Positions 46,859-58,300 of a DNA stretch of 64,000 bases are shown here, piece after piece. Source of the DNA: Tricholomella constricta. Lineage: Eukaryota; Basidiomycota; Agaricomycetes; Agaricales; Lyophyllaceae. The first letter of the stretch is position 1. Each line of letters opens with the position of its first letter. The stretch is from contig JAACJP010000004.1 of NCBI GenBank assembly GCA_013368375.1, positions 558,001 to 622,000 of the forward strand, written 5' to 3'. Position numbers and translations under genes: made by a program. The notes under the pieces are model-generated. The model searched no databases. It saw only the letters and a program-made list of their open reading frames with translations, and was not told the origin of the DNA.

Positions 46859-47093
46859 TATGGTATCGATAACCGTGGAAGGGGTAGGGAAGGGAAGAAA
46901 GGGAGGGAATTAGGAGAGAAACCGAGAGCGCAGGACTTAAATATGACCGCATTTCCCGTCTCCTGGATCAGGCAGTGTCATTGATGGAGCTTTCGATCTC
47001 TCCATCTGACCGTCTGGTCGCGATTGCATCGCTTGATGGAACGAACGCATCCATCGAACGAATATCGGAACGAAAGACGTCAAACCATGCATC

Positions 47094-47113
47094 TATCCAT
47101 CCATCCATCCATA
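47094..47113. repeat. (ATCC)n microsatellite
   Basis: About five tandem ATCC units in the intergenic region. Confidence 0.85.
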
Positions 47114-48474
47114 CGGAAGCACATGGCGCGCCTTGTGCCATCAACGGAAGCGTACGGAGCTTGAGCACGGGAGCGACGCGATTCAATTTTCAAACCAATT
47201 TCAAAAAGCCACAGTTTCTCGAGGATAACCTATCGAAAAACTTGAAATTCGTTTCAGGATTGGGTGCGCATGCGCGTTGCCTTTACGCGCGCGTGTTATT
47301 TGAACGCAACACAGCAGATTTTTGGTCTTTTCTCTATCGCTCGCGACCCCAGATCACACTTCTGTTCACGACTACGCGTTGGCGTCCATGGGTAACGCCG
47401 CTCTAAAGGACTTATATGGCCAGAACCTCTCCCCAACCAACTACCGTTAAGAAATGAATGATGGGAGTAATCATCCAATGCTGTTGACTGATGCAGGTAA
47501 GTCCCGCAGCGTCCTGTCAAGCGTTGACGTTGACTCCTGCAGGTTACCAAGTCATCACTGCGATTGTGATATTTTCCGGCTTGTCGGTGTTCGATACTGC
47601 TTAAGCTTACAGCACTGAGCTCACATGACAATAATACGGTCGATCTTGCCTACTTCCGTCTGCTGGATCCACGATCTAAAAGCTGATCGACATCAAACAA
47701 GATGATGTGATTGCTGCGTCGGCGCGTACTTTTGATGGAATTTGGACAGCGGTACCTTTTCAAGATTTTGCAGCATGTGTTTGCTTCGCTGAAACACGTT
47801 AAGTGATACTTGCACAGACTCAAACATGTGCGCTCTTTCTAACATATGGCAGTTTCTCCAGTTGATTTACGCTTGACCGGTGTGCGACAATATCTCGACG
47901 CGATCCCTTTATCTTCGCCACCAGTGAAGGCAACGGTGGCGGGTGTCAATACATTGAATGAAGACACCGACCACACACAGCTTTCGAAGATCTGTGGTCA
48001 AACATGCAATCATTTTATTAGAGTCAACTTGCTGCCTTCCTCAGTGCAGTAAGGGCATCGTGATTTCGGAGCCAAGGATGGCTCTCAATGGCTCGGCGCA
48101 GGGCGCATGCGGATCTACCCTGATCTACGCAGACTGCCGACAAGGCCGATTCATGTTTTATATCTTCTAGAGCCGCTAAAGCCTTTGCTACAGACATTCC
48201 TGATGAAACGCGATACTACTTGGCGATACATCTCTTGGCAGCATGTTTTCGAAGAGGGATCTTTAGCTTGCTCAGAAGGGACTTATATAAGTTAATCATG
48301 CATTGAAAAATAGATAACACTCACAATGTCTTGTTGAAGAAATTGTTATTCCCGACCCAAGGAGCAAGATATTGAACCTGAATAACTCGGATGAGTCGGT
48401 CATGGCATGGCTAACCGATTGGTCAGCCACGGCATGACATCATCCTTCCTTTGACCGATTTGCCGTAGTTGAAA

Positions 48475-48532
48475 GGTAGTTCGCTCGCAAGTAGTTCGTT
48501 GGTAGTTCGCAGGTAGTTCGCGGGTAGTTCGC
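48475..48532. repeat. Short tandem repeat, about 10 bp unit GGTAGTTCGC
   Basis: Five imperfect units just upstream of the retropepsin-motif gene, within its likely promoter. Confidence 0.75.
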
Positions 48533-48635
48533 GATCGTTGCACGCGAGTGGCTGACTTCAAGACTCGGAACTTCAACGTTTCAACTCTCTCTAGTAACAT
48601 GGGAGGTAGATGACCATATAGTAAACATAGTAAAC

Positions 48636-49816
48636 ATGTCTCAGGGTTTGCCCAGCAGTCACTCGTCGTATTCTGTACACCACCGCCACATGGATCCCGC
48701 AGCAACATCATCCAAGCAGCCTCCCATGGCAGTTTTGCCTGTCCAGTCTCTTGAGCAAACTCTCCGCGACCTGCACGTTGATATTGAGGTTCAATCGTTC
48801 ATTGAACAAGTTCTTTCGCATCCCGCCCGTTCAACGCCCACCGAGCTCTCCCAGAAGGACGCACGTCCCGCAGCGGGTAGTGGACACTCAGTCTTACCAG
48901 TCTCGTCTTCTATGACATCTTCACGACTGTTCACACTCCGATTCGATACTCTCTCTATGGCTATGGAGGAGCTGGGCTTCGCTAGCAGTGCAGTCGCCGT
49001 GATGAAGACTGCTCAGCTGGAAGAGTTGATGTCCATGCCTGAGCCTACCCCAGAGGGGCGTCAGGTTTTGCTTGAACGTAAGTCAGATTCCCTCTACTCA
49101 CTTGGTTCTGTGTCCTGAAAGTCGATTATTGTGCCTTTCCCTTTCCTTCGTAGTCGCTGCCCAACAGAGCAATAATGATCCTCTCACTCTCCGTACTCCA
49201 ATTATCGTGAAAGTCGAGTCACTCGCCGCCGCGCTGCTCAAGCTCGGCATCACGGAGGTGACGGCAACTAGACTTCTCGAGGTCGCTAAACAGAAACAGG
49301 CGCCAAGGTACAATGCACAGGCGCCGAATGCGGAAAGGCGCAAAGTACTACTGCGACGTGAGCTCTTTAGATACTAGACATCGAATGTTTAATAACGTTT
49401 ATTGCAGTAGCACCCGACGCGGCCAATACTCAGTACGGACCTAACCCTCTCTACAAATCCACTTTCATCCAAAACCCTTCCACGACCGCCGACGCCAAGA
49501 CCCTCGAACGTCGGCGGCGGCTCGTAGCGCTCACGAAGGAGGCCTTTCCAGACGGTAGAATCCCTGACCCCTACACCAGCGTCTGGGTGAACAAGTCTGA
49601 CGACGGTTCTACGCGGTACCTGCCATTTATCTGCGCAACGTTAGTGATCACACCACAAGATATGAGTCGCCGCCAGAACAGAGGTTCGATGCCATGTGGT
49701 GTCTTTGGGATACGGGAGCCCAGGTGTCTCAAATCCTGAGCAGTCAGTTGAATGCGGTCATTAAGGGTCACCAGACGTCTGGGATGGCAGACATATGTAA
49801 ACTTTCTGGTATCTAA
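48636..49816 (+). CDS. Protein with retropepsin-type DTGA active-site motif
   Basis: Exons 48636-49077, 49154-49357, 49408-49615 and 49660-49816 give 336 residues. The first two exons encode two related helical segments: TLRDLHVDIEVQSFIEQVLS/ FTLRFDTLSMAMEELGFASS and, after the intron, VKVESLAAALLKLGITEVTA. The fourth exon reads PEQRFDAMWCLWDTGAQVSQ and on. It places DTGA after hydrophobic residues exactly as in retroviral-type aspartic proteases, followed by QVSQIL instead of the usual flap-linked segment. The 44 nt intron before this exon is short but keeps frame. The C-terminus is uncertain; further exons may lie in 49817-50040, where a frame reads FNGLDYTFNSVIGC. No reverse transcriptase, integrase or zinc knuckle is nearby, so it may be a domesticated or host protease-like gene. 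Confidence 0.5.
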
Positions 49817-50488
49817 TCCATTTTGCCATCGTCAGGTTCAATGGACTCGACTACACTTTTAACTCTGTCATCGGTTGTACACATTCTGAATCCTACGACG
49901 CTCACAATTTTCAATCAAGACGATAATCCTATTTTTGAAATATTAAGGGCAACAACTGCCCTCCGCTCGTTTTGGACACGTAGTCTATCGGTCCGACTAT
50001 TCTTTATCCCGTCCCAGGCTTCCAGTTGTAAGCACAATTAACTCCTTATTCTGCTAGATCTCACCCTGCGCCATTGTCAGTTTCATCCCTATCGCAAAGA
50101 CTGTTCAGCTTTGGGTGTCCACCTGTCAGCACTATCCCTTGCCGTTTTATCTCTACCAGGGAAGCAAACAACTGGGATTATGTTATTTGCATTCTCGCAA
50201 CCTAATGTCCGATGTAACATTATTTGTGGAAAAAAATGCGGGAAATGTACGTATTACAATGCAAAGTCAATAAGTCAATACGAAGGTTCATTCAACAGAA
50301 TTCACGCTCATCTCGCCTAATCCACGCCTCATTGCCCTCTCCGTGGGTGTGGGCGGGACCATACGGGCAATCATCGCGCCTATCAAAGTGCATAGCCCGC
50401 CGAAAGGTAAGACCCAGGCAACACCATTCTTGCCAAGATAGGTGTCATCATTAGAAAACAAGCCAAACCAGATCCGTTACATACTGGT
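49817..50488. other. Possible 3' exons and intergenic region
   Basis: 49840-49930 has coding-like frames that may belong to the preceding gene. The rest lies between converging genes and shows nothing definite. Confidence 0.35.
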
Positions 50489-52008
50489 TTAACTTTCAGG
50501 AATGGCCTCAATTATGGAGTCGACCGCCCTCATATGGTGCACCCTATTTACCCTGAACCCGCTCTTCTCAACGAGCTTCACCATTTCCACCTCTGTTCGC
50601 GTGACCCCATTATTTAAGGCCAACAGCTGCATGCTGGTGGTTCGCACGAAACGGGAACTTGTATCACGAAGCAGCATTTCGCAGACAACTAATTTGACGT
50701 TAGGATCTGGACCAGGTATCGCGAGCATGGCTTCGCGAACGTTTCGTAGAATGGAGACGACCTGATCGTCGGTCCAGTCATGGAGAACATGTCGAATAAG
50801 GTACGTCGGCTGGCCACGCGGAATGCACGTTTCATCGAGAGTCGGTGCCAAGAAGTTTCCAGGAGCGAACGAGACTCGAGAGGCAGCCGTCTCCGGCTGT
50901 GTCGTCCATGTCTGAAGTTGCGCAATTAACACAGATTACTCGCTCAAATATATATATATAGGACTGGCAGCGTACTTTCTTGGCATTTTCAATCGTCTTC
51001 GGTATGTCGAAGATTGTAAATTTGAGAGCTTTATTTTGCTCTTCCTTAAGTAGCGCAAGTTCCAATGATCCAATACCGCCACCGATATCAACGACCGGCG
51101 ATACCAGTTGGTTCCACGCGTAATCTGACAATGTGAATGTGAGTTGCATTCAGGATCGTCGGGAGTCGTCACCTACCAGCGACAACATTTCCATTCGCCA
51201 TGCGATGGAGCTGCTGCATGGCCTTCCCCATCCGGCGTCCGCGCCATTCCTGATCGGACATCCACTCGAAGACTGTTTTATCAAATCCAAATGCGAGATT
51301 CACAGCCGGAAGCCTCGGCTCTTCGTTGGGGGAAGGTTTAGAGGCTTCAAGAAGGTAGGAAGTTGCCTTGAAGCCTTCGTCGCAGCTATTCGTATCATGG
51401 TCAACTGGTGAGTTGTGCTTGTAGAATATAGCATACATAAAACCAACAGCGTCTTTGACACTTTCAGAATGGCCTTCTCGCAATATGTCGGATAGATGAT
51501 TGTTCTTGTAAACCTGAGTGCCGAACCCTCCGACTTCTTCAAAGTAGTTGTGTTTTAGGAGGCAACTCATCGCGATACCTGCGAGAAGATGTAATCATTT
51601 CATAAGCCGCGTTCCCTAAACTTACTCAAGAATCGTGCATCAGCTCCAGAGGCTTTGCTCAACTCTGCGACGGTCGCAGTTTCATCGCCAATGATGTCCG
51701 GAACGGTCAGGGCAGTGACGAAGCCTAGAGCCGAACTTTCCTGGCACGACTCTGTTAGCAAAGTTTCAGAACATCGTCGCATGTATCTGATGTTGTAAAG
51801 GCCACTCACCTGCTAGCAGAACGGTATACTCGAGGCGGCCCAGAACGGTTTGCAAAAGGCTGTCGCAAAGTTCTTGCATACGTATTTTCGCATTGTAAAG
51901 CACCAGAAGGTCATCCTGGGGATTGGAGGCATCAAAGTTGGATTTTGAGAGCTGGAGTATCTGCTCTGCGATGGTCACTGGAGTGGGAACGAACTGATTG
52001 GTGGTCAT
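50489..52008 (-). CDS. SAM-dependent O-methyltransferase (plant COMT-like family)
   Basis: A multi-exon gene from MTTNQFVPTPVTIAEQILQL (52008) to a stop at 50489. The N-terminal part is the dimerisation region (LGFVTALTVPDIIGDETATV, ELSKASGADARFL). The methyltransferase domain has the SAM-binding VVDIGGGIGSLELALL, the FTIFDIPKTIENAKK strand, and YLIRHVLHDWTDDQVVSILR with the catalytic-base His. LVVCEMLLRDTSSR and NNGVTRTEVEMVKLVEKSGF complete the fold. It would methylate a phenolic or other hydroxyl group of a small molecule. Its position 3.4 kb from an aryl-metabolite synthetase suggests a tailoring role. At least five introns of about 45-70 nt. Confidence 0.88.
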
Positions 52009-53524
52009 GTTAGGTTAATGAAGTTGTCTGAAGCAGATAATTACCAGTGTAGTTTATTATGAGCCAAATGTCCCGCAAAGCAAGTCATGATCGAAATCAA
52101 GACAGACCTTGTGGGTCGGTAGGCAGGCTATCAGTCGAGACGTAGCAACTTAGATAGATCTCGGTACGATGGTCACTCGGCTTTCAAGCTGCCAATGCAG
52201 CATTGGCAAGCTGTCAAAAAGAGCGATCGATCATTATTCGGGCGATCGTATCTCTGTAGAGCGCTGTGCCTGGTTTCTGGGCTCATTCTACTGAGCAACG
52301 CCCCCTTCGTTGACCCCCTTTCGTCAAGACTTCTCATCCAGCGACCCCACTTGTTATGCCCGCGACTGCCGGCCATGCCTCCGCCGCTAGGGTACAATAA
52401 CCCAGGTTGTTCATTAATAGGTCAGTAACATCTGCCTCTTTGGAACGGTTTCTACCCCATGTTACCAACACTCACAGACTCGTGATTACTTGTTGAAAAT
52501 ATTATTGACCAGGCTGGTTGTGTCAAAAACCTTCAACTTCCATCAACAGGATCATTCCACTTCCCTGGCTTTTTTTTTTGAAGAGGCTGTGTGATCACTT
52601 CGGGAAACAAATGTATGCACACTGCAGAAGGACGTTCAGGTCAATCTCGAACATTGGAAGTGATCCTTCAGAATCCGTGGGATCATCACAGCAAGGACGA
52701 TGCTCAGAAGATGATCAGACATGGTCTTGAGATATGTCAGCGGTGTCGAACATGGGAAACATCCGAGTCAAGGGCTGGCAGACAGGAATTGAGTTGATCA
52801 ATTCGCAGGAGGAAGATACTGTTGACAAATTTCTAACAGGTGCAAAAGACCCTTCAACCTCTTAGTGTTGGTTTCGTAACGTTGCTTGCACTGGTCGATA
52901 ACTAAGGGATTTTTTTCCCGTACCCTCTCACAGCCTCTCACCTGATGTTCCCATTAACCGAGCCTACTATCAGTGATGCTTCTGTATAACATCGCCGCCG
53001 GAGACATCATTCCCACCAACTGCTGCAGTCGGATCCTGTGCTCATTATTGCCTACGACAAGCTTGATATTTCAGTATTCCTGCTCGATCTTCGTGATTCC
53101 TTTTGTGTACACCTTTCTAACATGTCACGGTTTCTACTTGCATACATAGAACATGCTTTTATCCTTCCTCAAAGTGTTTAATAATAATTGAAAGGACTGT
53201 CTCTGTGGCTTTGGGCTGTAATGAGATCACGGAGGCAGTCCTTGCGGACTCGTCCGATGTGCCCATGTTGATCGTATCAACGGCTGAGGATGGACGATAT
53301 CACGAGGAAGCAAATTCCAGAGATACCGTGCCGAGAGCGTCGGAAAAATCCCATTTTTTCCTAACGGAGCATGGTAAAAGCAAAGCACAGCCTCAAGCGT
53401 TTGAGCCGCAGGTTGTTTGGGTGAAAGATGCAAGTGGAGAGATCGGGAGGAATTATAATCAGACGCGGAAATACGGGGTCATTAACAGGATGATTATTAT
53501 AATCACAGAAGCATAAACTAAGAC
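52009..53524. other. Intergenic, no convincing gene
   Basis: 1.5 kb upstream of the O-methyltransferase. Frames at 52518-52797 and 53205-53516 (plus) are short and unsupported; the second is next to the 3' end of the HHE gene. Contains a T10 run near 52571. Confidence 0.45.
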
Positions 53525-54449
53525 TCAAGACATCGGATAGGGAGAGTACTTCCAATATCTGCGAAACGGCAGAACTGTTAATGACCTCACGCTATCTGCA
53601 AATTGAAGACATACCCAGAGTGCTTCTTGGCCAGAATGTATGGAACGACTAACTTGCGTAAAACCCATGGCATTGGTGGCCAAGTATCCTTGATCGCTGC
53701 TGGTGTGTGGCTATGATTCAAATATTCAGTATATAAGCACGGAATGAGAGCAACAAAAGCTGACCTTCGCATAAAGGGGACCAACAAGAAAGGGTCGCCG
53801 TGAGATTTGGCGTACGATTCGAGCTTCCCGATCATGTTCAGGACATCGCGTTCTGCGAACTGGGCGTCTTTCAACTTAGAAGCCGATATATGGTCGACTT
53901 CTTCATCTAAATGGGTATACTATAAAGGCTTGGTTAACAGGCTTCTTTGCAACAAATGAGATGGCAGCATACCAAGGGCTCTTTGAACGCCACCATCAAA
54001 TCCCTCAGTTTGGCCGCATCGAATTTGGTCGGGTCAGCTTTGGCATCAAAAAGCATAGCCAAAAGTCTTTCGAGATCCTTGTGAATGGCTTCATGTTGTT
54101 CGCGCTCTCCAGAAAAATCCATTTTCTCGTTTAGGAATGGAAATACGACCTGTTCCTAGCAAGAAAAAGGCATAAGACGTTGTTAACAAAGAAGCGATTG
54201 GAATTTACTTCGCTATCGTGGTGTGAATCGATTGCCAACGCCCAGGCTTGACAATAGCCAAGGAAGTTGTTGAGGTCGTCTTTTGGCGGTGATTCAAGAT
54301 GCGACAGGATCGTAGTATACCCAAGCTTGAATGTGTCGTGAGCTGTTCGAGATGTAATCAAGAAGTGTTTCATAGATTGTACGTCGTTACAACACACCAT
54401 GGATCATATTGTACTTCAAGAGTTCGTAGGGATCTTGCGGGGCAGCCAT
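53525..54449 (-). CDS. Hemerythrin-like HHE domain protein
   Basis: Spliced from MAAPQDPYELLKYNMIHAHD (54449) to a stop at 53525, ending GYWKYSPYPMS. Metal-ligand-like blocks appear in family order: MIHAHDTFKLG, SHHDSEEQVVFPFLN, REQHEAIHKDLERLL and YTHLDEEVDHI. These supply the His and Glu/Asp residues of a di-iron helical bundle. Fungal HHE proteins of this kind are found near metabolite genes and in stress contexts, but most have no proven activity. It could be a non-haem di-iron oxygenase or an oxygen/iron sensor in the neighbouring pathway; that is inference. The last intron (about 50 nt) is followed by a short terminal exon. No signal peptide. Confidence 0.82.
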
Positions 54450-55361
54450 GTTGGTGAGGGTTTGCGTTTGGCGCTGTCAGTTTCTCAAAGACAGTTATAG
54501 TTCTTTTAGCGATCACATCAAAAAGAAGTCCAGTCCTATCAAGCAAGCCTTCAAGTCAGTGCTTAGTGTTAAGGTAAGTAAATAGGATTTGACCCACCGA
54601 CATCGATCATCGCGATCAGCCCGTGTAGCAACGGCGTTAGGAACTTGAAAAATCAGAGAGAATGCATAAGGTTCCGGCTGCTGATTTGTACACAAGTCGC
54701 AACGTGCGAGCTTGAGATGATCATACCTCCTCAACTGAACAGGTCTAGGGCTTTGGCATTGTTTGTAGCAGGTTTGAATTGAACCGAGGCCGATTGTTCC
54801 ACACGGGCCATAGCCACCAACGTCCCTCATACGCGTGAATTCCGACTTAGATCCTTCGTGCGAGATCTAACAACATCATTCTTGACGATCTGACAACATC
54901 ACTTTCACGATCACATCATTCCGTAACGAAATGGGCGGCTATTGGCCAACAAAATTGAGTTCATCGTTTGGACAATTACGATGACAACGTTCTCTGGCAC
55001 CTCAATTCACAGCTCTCCCCATAAAAGACACAACCGCATGAAACGTACGCGTCATGACACCGTTTAAACACAAGTCCGCGCACATCTTTTGATTTGACAT
55101 GTGCCGTACGCGAGACCACTTTCACAGCTTTTCAGACTGATGCAGTATGATTTCCATGCGTTGGCCATCTTTTGAAATTTCCGCCGATCTACCAACCATC
55201 GTCACACGGACTCACACTCTCATTTTGATCCCTGTATGGGGTACATCCAGGGGACATCCAATTAGCCTGGTTTGATCCACAAAGTTACGCACCTCTCCAG
55301 TCAGATAAAGCGAGTATATTCTGTATGGCGCAATCCATCACAACTGGCCCACATTTGTCAG
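54450..55361. promoter_or_regulatory. Divergent promoter region, HHE gene / synthetase
   Basis: 912 bp between the leftward HHE gene and the rightward synthetase. An ATAAAAGACA TATA-like sequence lies at 55021-55030. GATC/ACATCA-type short repeats occur at 54860-54920. A 105-codon minus frame (54513-54830) is Cys-rich but unsupported. Confidence 0.45.
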
Positions 55362-58300
55362 ATGGTTTATTCAGAGGTGTTCTCGACTCTTTCAGACCTC
55401 CTACTGGCTCGAAGCCGCGCATCAACTGCAGAGCTAGGCTTTCTTGACCTCGATGGCAATATTTCTCTATCACTGTCATATGCGCAGCTGCTTGCAGAAT
55501 CTCAAGAATATGCACAACGACTGATCTCTGCTGGCCTTAAAACAGACGGGACAGATATCGTGATTGCAGGGTTCTCTGACCACAGAAGCCACATCCGCAC
55601 ATTCTGGGCATGCTGTCTTGGTACGTGAGATGCCTCCTGTTGTCATTTCACTCGTTCAACGGAAATTTATAGCCGGTATACCCATATGCCCCATACCTCC
55701 CCTACATCCGGACGCAAGTCGCAGGGCTTTGTTTTTTGAACATCTTCAAGACCTGTTCAACAAACCAACCCTCGTAGCAGATGATGACATCATTCATGCC
55801 ATTGTCGAGCTCGTCCCGACCATCAAATCGATATCTGTGTCTCAGCTCAACTCCGTCACTGTGAACCCGTCTGCTGTTCTCGAGGTCTTTCCCCACAGAC
55901 AGCCCACAGCCGATGATATTGTCTGTTTCATGCTTACCTCTGGTTCAACTGGCAATTCGAAGGCCGCAGGGCTACGCCATTCCAATCTTCTTTCCTGTAT
56001 ACAGGGAAAAATGAAGCATCACCAAACCACGTCTTCCTCTCGCCTTTTGAATTGGATAGCCTTTGATCACGTTGCTTGCGTATCGGAGATCCATCTTCAG
56101 GCCCTCGGAGCCGACGCAAGGTGGGTCTTAACTAACCACTTGCTTTCTCCATTTTCTCAAAGCACCTAATCATCCATTGCAGCCAGTATCATGTTTCTCC
56201 TAGCGCCATAATACGCAACCCTCGCAACCTCCTGGATTGGTGCAGCAAGCTCAAAATAACATACACCTTCAGCCCAAACTTCCTCCTCGCGCAAATATGT
56301 CGAGATGTGGCAGCAAGTCCGTACGAAGAGAATGCCATTGACCTATCTTCGGTCCGCGCCTTCATCTCTGGAGGAGAATCAGTCCCAGTGAAAACTGCGG
56401 TGGAATTCACAGACATTCTGGAAGGCTTTGGCGCACCGCGAAATGTCCTCAGAGGTGGCTTCGGCATGACGGAGACTGGCGTACGTACATCAGTGATTAT
56501 TTAAGTGAGTTCACTGAGAGAAGATGTGGCAGGCTGGGTGCATTTACGACACGCGTGCGATCCCCCGTGACGTCAAGGACTTCAAGGGCGCGAAATACCT
56601 TTCACTGGGGAGGTGTTGCAACGGGACAACTGTGCGTATTGTGGATCCAGTGTCTGGCGCCGTATGCCAGCCAATGCAGGAAGGCCAGCTCCAGCTCAAA
56701 GGGCCGACGATTTTCCGCGAATACTTCAACAATCATCGCGCCACAGCTCAATCTTTCAATGACGGCTGGTTCATCACAGGCGACGTGGCAGTCGTCGACG
56801 AGGACGGCAATCTGCATCTCATGGGCAGAGACAAGGATTGCGTCAATATAAACGGTATCAAGCATCCCAGCGTTGATGTCGAGAACTATCTGGAGGATCT
56901 CAAGGTAGACGGCCTGACGAAGTCTTTTGTATACGTCTGCCCAATGCGCCTGTTAGATGCCGACACCGAGACCTACGGCGTTTTCTATCAGCATCAGGTC
57001 GTGGTCGAAGACCCTTTGGGCCCGAATGAGGTCCGGCAGATCGCAGCTACCAATCGAGCAATCAAGAACGCGTGCGCTATTTTCTGCTCGCAGGCACCTC
57101 GCATCATCCTCCCCCTTTCTCGAAAGTCTTTCGTCAAGACAGCGCTCGGAAAAATCTCGCGATCCTCCCTCGCTGCTAGCTATTTAAAAGGCGACTACAA
57201 GGTCATCGAAGCATCTTTGGTTAGTCCTGACGATGTCACTTCGGAGGATTCGGCAGAAGCTCCAGGAAATGCCGTGGAGCAACTGCTTTACGAGAGCGTG
57301 TCCTCGACCTTAGGGCTCGAATTGTCGGCCCTGAGACGCTCGCACAACCTCTTCGATATCGGCGCCTCTTCGATGCACCTCATGCAGCTCAAACAGCGCT
57401 TGGAAGAGAAGCTCTCCATTGCCGACATACCGACCATTGAACTACTCCAACGGCCCCAACTCGGCGATCTTTCCGATTATCTAGTCGGTCTATCAACGCA
57501 GGCGGTGACAAGTACTCCATCGGAGTACAACCCGCTCATATGCTTTAATCCTACCGGGTCCAAGCCTCCTCTGTTTCTCATCCACCCAGGCGTGGGCGAA
57601 GTCCTTGTATTCATCAACCTCGCCCGTGAGCTGGCCGATGACCGTCCAGTATACGCACTCCGTGCGCGCGGCTTCGACGTCGACCAGACACCGTTCACAT
57701 CCTTCCAGGAGATGGTGGACTGCTACGCCTCCGCCATCGAGAAGTCGTATCCCAGCGGACCCTATTATATTGCAGGGTACAGCTTTGGCGGAGCTGTAGC
57801 CTTTGAGGCCGGGAAACAGCTCGAGCGCAGGGGGAAGCAGGTCGCATGGATTGGCGTGTTAAATTTACCACCGCACATCCAGTTCAGGATGAAAGAACTA
57901 GTGTGGGTGGAAGTCCTTGTCAACCTCTGCATGTTCCTTGCCCTGATCCCACCGGACGGCTTCGAATCCTTGAAGGCGCTGCTGTATAAGGAGCATCCTG
58001 TATTGGCGGACTCGGACGCGGAGCCATCGTCATCGGAGTGGATCATCAAGTGGGTGTTCGAGCGTTGCGATCAGGAACGCCTGTCTACACTCCAGCTCAA
58101 GCTCGAGGACTTTAAGCGCTGGGTGGGCGTTGCATATGAGATCAGCTACTCTGGGCGCAACTACGAGCCGCAGGGATTCGTTCCTCGTGCACTCCTTACG
58201 GTATTCTGTGCGATCCCCTTGCCTTCTATGGGCACGAGGGAGGAGTTCAAACGGGACCGCCTCTCGCACTGGAAGGAGTTTGCCAAGGATGGCTTCGAGA

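Larger units (their letters stand above)
46859..48635. other. Intergenic, no gene seen
   Basis: 1.78 kb between divergently transcribed genes. The 143-codon plus frame at 46975-47406 crosses an ATCC microsatellite and has no motif. Both promoters must be here. Confidence 0.45.

Noticed and set aside
46975..47406. 143-codon plus frame
   Set aside because: Crosses an ATCC microsatellite, has no recognisable domain and has no splice continuation.
54513..54830. Cys-rich 105-codon minus frame between the HHE gene and the synthetase
   Set aside because: No signal peptide, no regular cysteine pattern and no splice partner; it is in the divergent promoter region.
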